Shown here one piece after another: positions 46,790 to 59,126 of a stretch of DNA of 64,000 bases. Below the pieces are notes generated by a model. That model ran no database searches. It was not told the DNA's origin and saw nothing but the letters and a program-made list of their open reading frames with translations. The DNA is from Notospermus geniculatus (taxonomy: Eukaryota > Nemertea > Pilidiophora > Heteronemertea > Lineidae). Location: NCBI GenBank assembly GCA_002633025.1, contig NMRB01000026.1, positions 573,090 through 637,089 of the forward strand, in the 5' to 3' direction. Position numbers and translations under genes: made by a program. Every line of letters starts with the position of its first letter. Position 1 is the first letter of the stretch.

Positions 46790-47660
46790 CAAATTGTGCT
46801 CACAAGGTGCGAAGACTTTAACAGTTATTCATGCGGGGTGCGTTTTCAAGCTTAGCCGGGGAAGATAAGACTAAGTGAATCGTGGGAGCAACGTTCTGAT
46901 ACTACGATAATATCAACTTGAAGGTCGTTGACGACGAGAACAGCATATAAAGTTTGTAGCTGAGAAGATTCCTGTGAAGAAGTGTCATGTGGCCCATAAT
47001 GTAGTTGTGTTGATCAAGCCAATAACACTATCAGATAACTGCCTTCGCTAGCGTTTAGAATTCTCCTGAGAAACGTGATTGCGTCTCTATCAACAGAGAA
47101 AGAAAAATGAACTTGATGTCTTCCGTCAGAGCAGGCGTTCGATCTCAAGGCGTTTTTTTTTCATGACTGATTTAGTGTTGTTAGTTGCAGAGTGTGCGGA
47201 AGCCTCTTTCGTCTCATAAAGAATCGCTGCTGCCATAAACCCTTCTCCACAGAGCAGAGTTGTGCAAGATGATGTCGCTGGTACAACATGAGCACGACGT
47301 CGCGCTGTGTTCGTCGGCCATTTTCCTGATCCACCTTGCAACGTCTGAGCGGAGTCACATCTCCCAAAAAAATATGGATGTGAACACTACAAATGTCCAT
47401 GTCAGCTCTCTCCAGGATGTCTTTTGCTAATCCCTGCCCGTTGAGAACTGGTCGCATGTTCATTGGATTTCAACACACCGCTGAACTGCAAAGCAACCAA
47501 TATTGTTCGAGAGTGGTTGTTTGTAACATCAGTCACGTCAGTCCCTCCACTCCGTCCGTCAGGCAACCCGATGCTTCAGATCAGATCACTGCTGTGAATG
47601 TAGGACATTTGTTTCATGCATGAGCCATTACTGACAGGACGTTGCTTGAAATTATAGCGT
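46790..47660. other. Non-coding stretch
   Basis: I see no gene or clear element. Confidence 0.4.
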
Positions 47661-47673
47661 AATGATTAGCGGT

Positions 47674-47850
47674 CCATTGATGACCGGAAGTTGTTCGAGA
47701 CTACTGGAATGACAACGGCATTCCATTGATTACCGGAAGTTGCTCGAGACTGTTAGCCGAATGACATACTGATGAACGGAAATCGCTCGAGACTACTAGT
47801 CGAAGGATACACTGATGGCCGGAAGTTGCTCGAGACTACTGGAATGACAA
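47674..47850. repeat. Diverged tandem repeat, ~48-bp units, four copies
   Basis: GACCGGAAGTTGCTCGAGAC with a following ACTACTGGAATGACA recurs four times. Confidence 0.75.
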
Positions 47851-48548
47851 TTGGCATCGTGGAAAACAGTCCTCAGAGATCGTGGTATTCGTAGTCAGAG
47901 GGTTAAAACGCGACGACCAAAGTCACGATGGTTGTTCCGTAGACTTGAGTCGTATTTTACAGGAAGCAACAGATCTTTCACTCCCCCTACCGCAGCAGGC
48001 AGCGTCTAGTCCCCAATCCTTTCAGAATCCGAGCAATTAACCTCTGCGTCGTTGCCGTCAGCATTCGATTACCGACTATTGGCAGGTGATTTTTTCCCAT
48101 TTCTCAAAACGAAATGTCACATTTAGCTGTACGTGACAGCGACGTTTTATTTACGTTGTGTCAGGTGGGTCTTTCATGTTGTGCAAATTGCTCGAAATTA
48201 GGCGGTGCGCATGTAGGGCTTCTGTCGGTTCTTCGGTTACATTCATCAAGAGATGACTTAAAAAGGCTGTACGTCTTGTGGTTGCTCGGCGGATGCCGTA
48301 CAAAGTGGGAGGGGAAAGCTGATAGTACAACATGGAGCATAAAAAGATATAAGACGTCTTTTCGGTCTGGAGAAAGAAGCGATGAGTGTGGCGATGGAAA
48401 ACCGCCTTGTGGGAAAACGTGAATGGATTATTCGTGAACAAGTTTGAGTGCGTTGTTGCTTGCGATGTGTAGAGCGTGGGTGATGGTGGCGGTGGTACGG
48501 CCGTGGTGGCGAATGATGTACACGACGACAACAACAACGACGACCACG

Positions 48549-48575
48549 ATGATGATGATGATGATGATGATGATC
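48549..48575. repeat. (GAT)n microsatellite
   Basis: About nine GAT units within a wider trinucleotide-rich region (48480-48575). The histidine-rich and serine-rich frames on the minus strand come from it. Confidence 0.9.
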
Positions 48576-48784
48576 CGTAGTTGGTAGTGGCGCATTTCTC
48601 TCTGGATTTCGATTCAAACACCCATCTCCTTCTACTCGGTTGAGAAAGATGGAATCGCTAGGACGAAACCTCCTCCATTTTATCTGAAAGTAGAAAGATA
48701 ATGTTTAATGTCCTCAAACATCGGTGCAAACAGGGGATCGGTTTATTAGATACGAGTAGGCCACTCTATGAGCAGAAAGTCTCC

Positions 48785-48922
48785 CGCCATCTTGGATTTC
48801 GTGGAAACTGCGCATGCGCGGTTATATCTGGTAGGCAAATTCGTATCGGCGCGACCAATCATATACTGTTCCCTACCAGATACGTGCGCATGCACGGAAT
48901 CTTCGTAGAAACAAAGATGGCG
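48785..48922. mobile_element. TIR element, 'cgccatcttgg' family, copy 3
   Basis: Ends CGCCATCTTGG and CAAAGATGGCG; inner arms around GCGCATGCGCGGTTATATCT and AGATACGTGCGCATGC. It has the same length and plan as copy 2. Confidence 0.7.
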
Positions 48923-49414
48923 CCGGAAGCCGTCGCGACATTGAATACCGCTAGAGATTAGGAGACGCCTTGATCCGAACTCGTCAGAGACGGGGAGAGT
49001 TTTCGCGGTCGCCCTGTACACTGACACAGAAATCATCCATGCATTCTCCGGATAAAACATGGCGATGTCGCTTTCTTTTCTCCGACATAGATAAATCTTT
49101 CATGGTGCCGGAGAAGGCTGTGCAATAAATATACGACCAGAATACAGATCGTTGACCCCATGTTGGTGACGGCGGGGCCTCCCGATTCTCTATAGCTCGT
49201 AAATGGCACCCGGGATATGACAGCCCATGGATTTTGTGCTGTGACCAATAAATCGGATGTTGCGAAAATGGGTTGACGGTCCCAGTGATGGATGATAGTG
49301 CCCACGGGCCGATACATATGATTTAGTTACTGTGTAACCCATTGCGAATGGTTCTGTTGAACAATTCGTCCGGAAAACTGTAGGCCTACCTAGGACAATG
49401 GTACCAAGACAATT

Positions 49415-49872
49415 GTCCGGCGGGTACGAAATGTCCGGCGGCTCTAGTTGTCCTAGTTGTCTGACGGTATGAATTGTGCTCGTTGTCCGGTGGTCTGATT
49501 GTCCTCGTTGTCTGACGGTCCGATTTTCATAGTTGTCTGGCGATCCGGTTGTCCTACTTGTCCGGCTGTCCGATTGTCCTAGTTGTCCGGTGGTATGAAT
49601 TGTCCCATGCAGTTGTCTGGCGGTACGAACTGTCCTAGTTCTCTGGTGGTATGATTGCCCTAGTTTGTCGGGCGGTACGAACTGCCCTATGAGTTGTCTG
49701 GCGGTATGAACTGTCCTAGTTGTCTGTGGGGTTGTCTGGTGGTATGAACTGCCCTAGTTGTCTGGTGGTACGAACTGTCCTATTTGTCTGCGGGGTTGTC
49801 TGGTGGTATGAACAAACCGGGATGAACTGCCCTAGTTGTCTGGTGGTACGAACTGTCCTAGTTGTCTGGTTC
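49415..49872. repeat. Minisatellite, ~24-27-bp units, about 17 copies
   Basis: The unit CCTAGTTGTCTGGTGGTATGAACTG recurs with many variants. Unit lengths vary, so no constant peptide is encoded. Confidence 0.85.
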
Positions 49873-52390
49873 TACCTCCACTATGCGATGGAATGACCCC
49901 GTTTTGAGGAGATGGTGCGCCGATGGAAAGAGAAGGCAGAGAGAAGGAACTGTGATACTGACAGCAGCAGCACCCCATAACTAATATCCCGCTGTATCGC
50001 AGTGAGACGTATACCATGTTTGGTTAATGTGTAACGCGGAACATTTATCTTGATCGGAGATTTAGTAGCTGCATTGGGAGGAAGAGACATTGAACCAAGT
50101 TGACTTATGCAAAGAATACGCCAGTTGTAATGACGGAGGTCCGGGAAAATGAGATTGGGTTAGCCAGCCATGACAAGAGGAAACCAATACTAGTGGAATA
50201 CAATGTCAGACCGTCATCAGGGGATGAGGATGCGAATTAATCCTCCAGCATCTCGTTGGAGTTGAGCGGACTGCTGCGTTGCCGGTGATAATTCTCTGAT
50301 CCTCAGTTTGACGATCTATCAATAGGAATGACGGGCCTCGATTCTGACATCGAATTAACCCGTAATAAAGAGCTCCCGTCTCATACCAATGGCGCTGTGC
50401 TAATCCCTCGACACATCCCTCGGTTTAGCCACTGGTCAGTCCTGAAGCGAAACGGTAATCTTGATTGAGAACCCCCAGACTGGTACCCGGTCCTAACACT
50501 TGTACATCGGACTTCTGCATACCAAGCAAGCCACGACTGCAGCGCGCAGGTTGGTAGGATCAGAAACTACATGTAGTCTACCACCCCACCCCCCACCCCC
50601 CACCCCCCAGTTCGAAAGTGCCCACTGTTTTGTTTGGCGGACATACTTTATCAAAGGATATCAAAGGATTCCGAGCGATATGTTTACCAGTGCATCCCCC
50701 ATTGTCACGTCGCGGCTTTTTCCGCCGATCTTTTGTGGGTGGGATTGGTAAACGGAGACAATGAAAAATATTACACCAGTGTGAAGTGTCTCAGTGTTAC
50801 CCTGTCACAGTGTTTCCCCTCATTTTTTGTGGGGTCCGCCTGGTGGAGAACTCCAGAAAACGTTAGACCAGGAAAGAAAACTGATGTGTGACTTGACCTA
50901 CTGAAAAAATATGTCCAAAATTTGGCGGTCTTACATGGGGCATCCGCGGGGACTCATCGAGCCCGGCTGCCACACTGAGAGAGCGCGTTCCGCAAGCGCG
51001 GACTACGACGTCCGACTAGCGTCTGTGAGGGCTGCGGTTCGATTCTGGAGCGAGTGGCTGACCCCTGTCTCTACTCTTCATCCCCAAGTCGATCCGACGG
51101 TCCAGGAGATACGGACAAGAATACAATTTCTGGTCGTTGGTGCGAAATCCGCCCTCTCCTTGATTGTCAGCCTGTAGGCCTAGGCCTAGGACTATTGTTT
51201 TGGCGGGATTACGGATATTGATCTCTCAAGAGTCCGGACCGTAAATGTATTGTTTGGGGACATCCTCTCAGGGGACATTAGATCCTTTGACACCGACCGT
51301 TGAATGCGAATCGGGGCAGTGCCACCCAGGCAGCGGCAATTGCGCGCTTCACTCAAACGCATCACTGGTGCCCGCCGCCTGACATTGATAAGGCAATACA
51401 ACGTGTGGCAGCCGAGGCACATGTCGCCAAACTATTGAAAGCGTTGGGTAGTGTGCTCAATACATTCTATCACAGTGATTTTGGATTACTTCTGCTGGTG
51501 TTTGGAGAGGAAAGTTTGGGTAAGTTGTTTTCTTCATGATAGTGTTGTTGAAGTTTAGATTAAAGGTGTCGTCTGCTGTTTAAAGCTAGGCCAAGATGCC
51601 TGCACCGAATGCGTGAGCTGCACTGCACTGCAGACTTCCTTATCCGTTTGCGCTTGTCACTGTCCCACCACCAAATCTGTGTCTGTGATGTCATGCCCTT
51701 CCCTCGGCCTATGTGGATGGGTTTACTGTTTTAAGGCCTCTAAAATCCTTGATGTCAGCAGGTCAGACACGTAGAAGATTGTTCACCAGTGACCAGGGTC
51801 GACCTCTGCAGAGAACTTCTAGTATCAGAGTATCCCCTAGGCCTATTGGGCCTACTCGAAGTTCTCTGGGCAAGTGTGGTCACGACATGTAACATCAGCC
51901 AGTATTCCCATGTGCCAGTGTTTCCCCATATTGTTTGGGAAGTGCTGGCAGATAGGTAGACACACACATCTCTTTGTGTTCTATTGTCAAGTCACAGCTT
52001 ATTCTGTTGGAAAATAGCAGGGAACACTCCCAGGAGGGGAACATTCAGGAAGATTACACCATCGCCAAAGGAACCCCATAGCTTGCCCCAAACAGCATAC
52101 ATGTAGGCCTACATATACCATCGTGTCAGCAGACCGTACCCATATTATCACTACACAAACTACTGTCTGCATGCTGAGAAAACATTGACTTGAATGATTC
52201 TGTTCAGCATTTGATCTATTGAATTCATGAAGCCTTCAGTTGTGTAGTTATCCCAGCATGGGCCATAAAGTGGGCAGTTGCTCTCTTAAAAAATCTGTCC
52301 TACTGACATATAAATGTTGCTAATAGCTTAAGCTTATCAATTTACATTGTAAATTGGTGGAATTCTTTTGACTCATATCATATTGTACAC
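49873..52390. other. Non-coding stretch, possible unrecognised exon at 51300-51520
   Basis: A 79-codon plus-strand frame at 51300-51539 runs across a donor-like GTTTGG|GTAAGT near 51520, which could mark the end of an exon. I recognise no domain and no partner exon. A tRNA-like B box (GGTTCGATTCT) near 51036 may be a SINE remnant. TAGGCCTA words cluster at 51173-51190. Confidence 0.3.
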
Positions 52391-52396
52391 ACACAG

Positions 52397-52725
52397 CAGT
52401 GTTCTCCACGAGTTTTGGTCTAAGAGGGGCGGAGATGGGCCTGGTGCCGAAGGCACGGTGCGAGGAGCCAAAGGCGCCTTCCGGCGGGGGGTCTGGGGCC
52501 CTCCCCCAGCGAAATTTAGATTTTAGGTGCTCTGAGATGCGTTTTCTGAGCATCTGAGATGCATAATTGAGCGATCTAAATCATAAATATTAAGGCGGAT
52601 GAATTTTTAAGAGGGGCGGACGAATTTTTAAGAGGGGCGGGCCGTTTTTAAGAGGGGCGGATTTTGCCGTCGGTATTTTTAAGAGGGGCGGGTCGCCCTT
52701 TTTTTAACTGGTTTGGAGAACACTG
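52397..52725. mobile_element. hAT-like non-autonomous element, 329 bp
   Basis: CAGTGTTCTCCA at 52397 and its perfect complement TGGAGAACACTG ending 52725 form the ends. The flanks ACACAG and ACACAG could be part of a target duplication. CAG-starting TIRs are typical of hAT elements. The interior has four TTTTTAAGAGGGGCGG-type repeats and a GC-rich block with a minus-strand frame. I have the impression such GC-rich sequence occurs in repeats of other invertebrates. Confidence 0.6.
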
Positions 52726-54625
52726 ACACAGGGTTATGTCTATCACTTGGTACATTTTTTGTATTATCAAAGAACGTCAACGAAATGCCAGATTGGACTT
52801 ACTGGCCCACCCTAGCAGAAAAAGCTGTGAATGTCATATTTGGAAATGACTTCATGACTTGTCACTCTTTGAAATGTTTTGTTCATCCTCGGACAGGGGC
52901 ATGTGAGCGTCTCCCCTTGGCCTTATGTCACAAAAGTAGGCCTACATGTACATGTATGTTTGTTAATGTCACCTTGATTTCAGAGTGGGCACCACTTCTT
53001 TGCTGGGCCGCCACCCCCATTCCTCATCCAAACCCCCTGGCAGATACCAGTACTGGAAGAGTCACAGCAATAGACAAATTAATTCAGCCTAGGCCTACAT
53101 TGTAGGTCCATACAAAGTACTTGTGACTCCACTTCAAGTGCCTCAGTACCACATTATGCCAATAGTTAGATATTAGAAATTAGATGCGTTTAGCGCACAA
53201 AAACATCATCGATACGCAATTGCTGTCCACTTAAAATTTTAATTTTGTAGCCACACAATTAGTTGCATTTCCCAATGCCATTATCCAATGAATATTTAAC
53301 CAAGTGCCCTTTCAACATGCAGTTTTAGGAAATCAAGTAAAAAAATCCAATTTGCTGCATTGGCATTTGACGATGTGTGGCTTGGGGAAGTCTACGTCAC
53401 TGTAGACCAATATTGAGCAAAATAAAATGATAATTTGTGGCTATCTCAGTATCGGTTTGCTAAAAAAATCCAATTTGCTGCACTGCCATTTGACAAAATA
53501 TGTGCGGGTTGGTCTGGTCTAGCGTCATTGTAGACCTTTGTTGAAAAAATTATGTTATAATTTGTGACTATCAGTTGGTGAAACTCGCACCAGCCTTATT
53601 TTGCAGTTTGCAAGGGTGAACCTGTGACACTAATTAACAAAATATGACTAGGCCTACACCCATGGGCTAACGTCATTGTTTGCTTTTCCTTTGTTGGCAC
53701 TTTGTGTTATGACTTTGACTAGGCATGTTAGAATATGCCATAAAAAAGTGTGTCATTGACTCATTGGGCAGTGGGTCTTGCTTGACCTAACCTGTCTACA
53801 GTGTATCTCCACCCACTTGGTGGTATGTCAGTGCTGCGGTCAATTGGCGACAAACAAGGCGTAACAAGTCCATGAAATGGTCTCATTTGGCACACCTAAT
53901 GACTGTGCTGGCTGGCCATGTGTTCTCATGTCAAATGTATATTGGGTGTAACTGCATGGGAATAGGCCAAAATATAATTGTGAATCATGCCGCAGTGTCC
54001 GTCCGGTCATGGAGTATACCTCCGTGGTCCGGTCAGTTGTGATTTGTTTGTCTGCATTGAGAAAGTTGAGCAGGATCAGCCCGTTTCTAAAATTCCCGAT
54101 CACAGATTCCACTTATTGGGTATTGATCAGTACCCGGTAAGCTTACTTGTGGGAATTCTTGGAGCCAGTTCCAAGTGGCTTGGTTAGTCCCTTTTGCTCT
54201 TTGAAACCTCAAAACGGCCATGTCCAAACAGACACAAGTTTATAAACTGTGTTCTCGAAACCGCAGCAGATGCCATCCTTCAGTATCGATGATTACATAA
54301 GAACAGTAGGCCTGTTTCAACTAATCACAAACACCCCATAATCTTCATTCAGATACGAGGTAAATATGATAGGAATATTTGCCTTTAAATGTGACATGTT
54401 ACCATGTCTATTGTTTAACAATGTTGACAATATTTGCCTGATCAACATGATAAGCACATTTACAAACTGTATTGCCTTCTTCTCCATACATACTTAGATC
54501 AATATGGATGATGAACTGACCCGGGCATGCCAGGGGGATTTCAGAGGAGTTAAGAAAATTCTACTGTTTCCATTCTGTATGGTTCTGAAAAAGGCGGATG
54601 TTCTGGAGCAAAAAACGTGGAACGA
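52726..54625. other. Non-coding stretch with a diverged direct repeat
   Basis: AAAAAAATCCAATTTGCTGCA…TGGCATTTGAC begins two diverged units of about 120 bp at 53339 and 53461. The 130-codon frame at 52713-53105 has no recognisable domain. Confidence 0.45.
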
Positions 54626-54743
54626 GTTTAGAATCCCCGATCAGTGCCCCCAAAAAATGTCATCGATTGACGGAATAAGCCGTATTGTAGGATTTCCATT
54701 TTGTGCTATGGAGTAACGTCACTTCCGATCGGGGATTCTAAAC
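54626..54743. mobile_element. TIR element, 118 bp, 17-bp perfect ends
   Basis: GTTTAGAATCCCCGATC at 54626-54642 and its exact complement at 54727-54743. It covers the end of a small plus-strand frame, so that frame is unlikely to be a gene. Confidence 0.7.
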
Positions 54744-54880
54744 TTTAGCCAAAAATGTCTGGACAGCAGTTGCATTTTATGCCACAGAAAAGCCATCAAA
54801 TTGGGCGAAGTTCATGTAGGCCAAGTAGTACCACAGTGGTGTGCAGCTTTACCCGCCACCATTGAGGCCGGATTGCCTTT

Positions 54881-55326
54881 AGGCCGTGCGTAATTAATTC
54901 TATGTTTCGCGTCCCGCGCGCGCACCTATTTCTGACTGTCGTCTGCTAATAGAAATGCATTGCGCATCCATTTTCCGAGATACTCAAGATTCCCAACACA
55001 AAACTATCGGTAAAAAATAGGCCCAATAAGTGTTAAAATACCTCCTGAGAAAGCTGTGGTTCCTATCCTTGGTCACAAAACCAGGATGCTGACAGATTAA
55101 AACAAAGTTCCAACAGATAGAGCTCTTGTTTCATGGTCAGGATGCCTCAATTCTTCATATCCATTCAAAATCCCCCCAGGATATCAATCTGTGTGACATA
55201 TGTACTGTATTGATTCGTGTTTCAGCCCGTGTTAAAAATGCAGTTTGTGTTGTGTGGTTGGAGCGCGCGCGCACCAATTTTAGGTGACAGTGGGACACGA
55301 AACATAGAATTAATTACGCATGGCCT
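54881..55326. mobile_element. TIR element, 446 bp, ~29-bp ends
   Basis: The ends AGGCC(G/A)TGCGTAATTAATTC and onward match over 29 bp with one difference; 23 of these are continuous. The arms go on to pair weakly at GCGCGCGCACC. The interior has no coding capacity. Confidence 0.75.
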
Positions 55327-56083
55327 TATGGTTGAGTAGTTAGCCCACTATCCAAACTACCTGTTTCTTGCAGTGTCCCTCTTATGGCGTGGCTAGAGGG
55401 TACCGTCAGATGTAAATCAGTATCACAGTCTCAGATTTGGGCTGTTGCAGCACTGCCCTGACTGCAGGCAACTCTGTGCTCTGGCACACCCCAGTGTGGT
55501 GTCACATCACTCTGATTTTGACACTATGAACTCGTTGGTTCAGATCATGATTTACCCCGCCGATTCCTCACCACCCTCGGGAGATGTGATACAGCAGCCA
55601 TATTTCTCAGTTGGGTGCTAACATTAGATAACTTTCTGATACAACTATTAGCCAATTGATTTACAAACCCATTTTGCGATTTTTAACACGGCAAAAAACG
55701 CCATTACCTACGGCATCGCAGCCTACAGCAATGTTATCACGGTCACCATTAATTTACGTATAACTCATTTTATTTTCTGATCTAATAGACCCGGTATTGT
55801 GAGGCTTTTAGTCATAATGGCTAGTCAATTAGTGAAAAACACTCAGGAATCTGGCTATGACATTAGCTATTCATATCATGGCTGCCGGTCCAATGCCTGA
55901 AGTGGTGGACACCTACATCAAAGAACTGTTGATCTGGGAAGAACTGATGAACAATATGATTTTCTTTCCGCTCCCCTTCTTTGCCAAGATGTAGAAAGAA
56001 TTGAGTACAATTTGGCTGAAAGATACAAAAAGTAGTTGATTTTGCCCCGTTTCTCCTGCCGATGACAATCAAGAACAAACCCC
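55327..56083. other. Non-coding stretch
   Basis: I see no gene or clear element. Confidence 0.4.
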
Positions 56084-56814
56084 TGTACGTTCTCATTTTA
56101 TCGCTTGGCATGCATAAATCTTAATCTCAGCTCGTGGAATTAAAGGCGTGGTATGATACATATCCCATGATGCTTCATTAGAAACGCGGAACCATGTAAT
56201 CCCGCCAAGTACCACACTTTCTAATTAGAACTACTTAACTTTGCGTGGCATCCTTGCAACGCGCTCATTTTTCCTTTTAGTAAACACAGTGATGTTGCGT
56301 GCAAACGATGTAACACCATTCATCCATCAAATACTGTATTCACTAATCTTGAATGACGCTCCTGAATGCATGTTTTGAGTCGTGCTACTCGTGAGTTGTC
56401 AGGCTATGGACCAGACCTCCGACAATCGAGGGATTGTAGGATTGCGTGCTACCTCCCTAGGGTGGAGAGGAAAGCCCACTGTGACGTCCACAGCCCATCG
56501 TTGTTGTTTATCAGAAGTCATTAGGCCCAACACAAATCCAGTGAAATATTTGTGGAATATCGAATTGCTGTTGTCACAACATGAATGATATGATGTAGAT
56601 ACTAGAGGACATCTTCTAGCTAATATACTGCGGTAATCTGGTGGTGCAGGGTGACCAGAGGACATATCCCATGAATTTCTGTCCATGGAAATTTCGGCCC
56701 CAGAGGACATTTCGTTCCCTTGGCCATTTTGTCTCAAAGTGTGCATGGTCCCTCGACGTTTCATTCCCTCCAAGCTTGAAGTCTCCCCACAAACTGTGTT
56801 AAAACAGAGCAGAA

Positions 56815-56963
56815 CCTCTCTTTGTGGACACCTCTGCCAGGTGAACACCTCTCTATTAAGGACATCAAAGTTCAGCCCCAAACTGTCATTTTGACCTCTG
56901 TAATGAAGACACCTCTCAATTGAGGACACCAAATACCAGTTCCAAAGGTGTCCTTAATAGACA
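56815..56963. repeat. Dispersed 'ggacacctct' repeat, copy in block A
   Basis: Internally repetitive: GGACACCTCT, GAACACCTCTCTATTAAGGA, AAGACACCTCTCAATTGAGGA and AAAGGTGTCCTTAATAGACA. It is related to 2757-2915 and to 62855-63006. Confidence 0.65.
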
Positions 56964-56976
56964 GGTTCCAAATGGT

Positions 56977-57220
56977 ACCATGGGTATAGAGCTCGAGCCG
57001 ATGACGTCATCACGAAAAAATCCGCCATCTTGCCGGTCAAACCGACGTCAAATGACGTCGGCGGCCCACGTGGTGCAGTTTGTCGTCAGCGCAAGTGGAG
57101 TGTTGCGTCTTCAACCATGACGCAATTTGCACGTGGCGCACTTTGTCATTGACCGGCAGCATGGCGGACTGCAGGTCAAACGTGACGTCATAATGAGCCG
57201 TGGCTCAAGCTCTATACTAG
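56977..57220. mobile_element. TIR element present only in block A
   Basis: TATAGAGCTCGAGCC and GGCTCAAGCTCTATA form the ends, and TGACGTCAT occurs near both. Block B lacks this segment (its sequence runs from AGACAGTTCCAAA directly into ACATCC), so the insertion is later than the split of the two blocks. The exact border is blurred by about 20 bp. Confidence 0.7.
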
Positions 57221-58250
57221 TTCAAAACATCCTTTCCCTGGGCTTGTTCAATCATCTTGTCACCAATAGCAACATATCCAAATGGCGCAGCATGGAAGGG
57301 GTTTTAATTGTGTCTTCCTAGGCCTATGATCCCATTGAATCTTCTCAACACTCTATCAAATGTAGCATGAGATCACGGAGTCATAGTCACTGCAGGCTGT
57401 TTGTTGCTGACTTATTCTCAATGTAGGTTACCATGGAATCAAAGGCCTTCCTTTGATTAAGCCTATTTGGGTCTCATCGGGAATTCTTCCCTCAAGCGGA
57501 TGCATTCTTACTTGAATGTTTTATTTGGTTGATAAATCAACCACAATGTGAACTCGGTAGACCTAGATTCAAGCCCTAGGCCCTGTGTATTTGAATTTCC
57601 AAATGAAAAAGTTGACTGTGTACTGTAGGCATAGGGAAATCAGAACCACTTTGAAAATAGTCCGGGTTATGAAAAAAAAACTCCGGTTATGAAATTGGAT
57701 AATACTTCAATATCACCATATCTTCATTTCTAAAAGGTCACAAACCATGCATGTCCGAATTTTGTCAGTGAACATTAAGGTGCCTATCCACGAGAGAGTT
57801 TTCTCGCGTGAGTTGGCTCTCAGTGGGCAACTCAACTGCGAGTTGTGTCATGGTCTCAGCGTAAGCCGTGAGGAAATAAACAATTTGGTGAATTGTATGG
57901 GCGGTTATGTCCGCATAAATTAGACGTGCACAAAACGTATTTGTAAGTGTAAAACAGATGTTTTTGTGCCAAAACAGATATTTCTGTGTAAAAACAGACA
58001 TACAAAACGTACAAAACGTGATTATTTTCGGCTAAACGTGTGTGTATTCCCAAAACGAATATATTTCTTGCAAAACAGATGTAAGTTTGTCGATAAACAC
58101 GAAAGTTTTATCCGTTTTTTTTTGTATTTTCTCGCAGAGATGTCGGCTCGCAGAGAGCAAACCGCAGAGGTGTTTGCCAAACGAAGACGCTAGATGGCGC
58201 TCGATACTATCGCTGTTTTAGTGTGCGGTTTCTCGTTCGTTGGAGAACGA

Positions 58251-58330
58251 GCCTCCGTGGCCAAGTGGTTAGCACGCGCGGTTATCAAGCGGGAGGGCGT
58301 GGGTTCGAATCCTGTCATGACATTTTTTTT
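58251..58330 (+). other. tRNA-like Pol III unit, left arm
   Basis: The A box TGGCCAAGTGG (58258-58268) and B box GGTTCGAATCC (58302-58312) have tRNA-like spacing, and a run of nine Ts follows at about 58322, as in a Pol III terminator. The acceptor and anticodon stems pair poorly, so it is probably not a functional tRNA. Confidence 0.6.
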
Positions 58331-58565
58331 TCATTTCGTTAGTTTCACTTCATTTTATTTTTTCTTATCGACTTTTTATCATATCGATCTCGCGTGGCTG
58401 TCAGAAAATTGTGAACAAAATATTGCATTCTTTGAGCCAAAATTTTGAAAAATTAGACTTAGGCCTATGAAAAATAATTAATCATCAGAAAAGACTCAAA
58501 TACTCTTTCTGTAATCTCTTACTGGAAGGTGCCTGAGGAAGACGCCCGTTGGGGTCGAAACTTTG

Positions 58566-58815
58566 CGAAAGGGGCTTTCATTTTACCAAATAGATGTAAA
58601 AATTATTCTGATTGGCCCGGTTCCAGACCTCAGGTTATGAAAGGGGCTGTCATTTTACCATAATTCTGCTTGGCCTAAGAATGTAGGACCTACGGCTAAG
58701 TCCAGTCGTCAATTTCAGGCAGGTGGATACAAAGGGGTCCTGACCACCAGGCCAAGCAGAACAATTTTTACGTCTATTTGGTAAAATGAAGGCTTAAATA
58801 AACGGCCCCTTTTGG
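58566..58815. mobile_element. Small inverted-repeat element in the centre of the foldback
   Basis: TTCATTTTACCAAATAGATG and the complement CATCTATTTGGTAAAATGAA-like sequence (one or two differences) are followed inward by AAAAATTATTCTGATTGGCC and GGCCAAGCAGAACAATTTTT. An extra partial repeat (GGGGCTGTCATTTTACCAT) lies within. Confidence 0.6.
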
Positions 58816-59044
58816 AGACAACGTATTATATCATTTTGTGTGTCATTCTTTCTGCTTTATTTTTTGGATATTCTCCCTCCACAGTACTAATGATGAAATG
58901 TTGGCCTCATGATTAATTATTTTTCTCATGATTAATTATTTTTCATAGGCCTAGGTCTAATTTTTCAAAATTCTGTCTGACAGCCACGCGAGATCGATAT
59001 GATAAAGTCGAGAAGAAAAATAAACTGAAGTGAAATTAACGACA

Positions 59045-59126
59045 TGAAAAAAAATGCCAGGACAGGATTCGAACCCACGCCCTTCCGCTTGATAACCGCG
59101 CGTGCTAACCACTTGGCCACGGAGGC
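59045..59126 (-). other. tRNA-like Pol III unit, right arm
   Basis: The mirror copy has A box at 59119-59109 and B box at 59075-59065, followed by a T-run (minus strand). It differs from the left copy at only a few positions. Confidence 0.6.

Larger units (their letters stand above)
56084..57895. repeat. Duplicated block, copy A
   Basis: From TGTACGTTCT onward this block matches 62133 onward almost base for base, with scattered substitutions and small indels, through to the MITE beginning near 57779. Compared with copy B it carries an extra segment at about 56958-57222. Open frames on the minus strand (56399-56932) are not conserved intact between the copies, so they are not genes. Confidence 0.9.

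Noticed and set aside
51300-51539. Plus-strand frame with a GTAAGT donor-like site
   Set aside because: No recognised domain, no partner exon and no acceptor; kept only as a possibility in the region note.
56399-56932. 177-codon minus-strand frame in block A
   Set aside because: The matching region of block B is broken into shorter frames by indels, and the frame crosses a dispersed repeat.
58251-58330. A functional tRNA gene
   Set aside because: Acceptor and anticodon stems do not pair well, although the Pol III boxes are good; a tRNA-derived unit is more likely.
58194-58448. Open frame MALDTIAVLVCGF… in the left arm of the foldback (and its mirror at 58965-59183)
   Set aside because: It runs through the tRNA-like A and B boxes and the T-run. 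The similarity of the two frames follows from the inverted repeat, not from coding selection.
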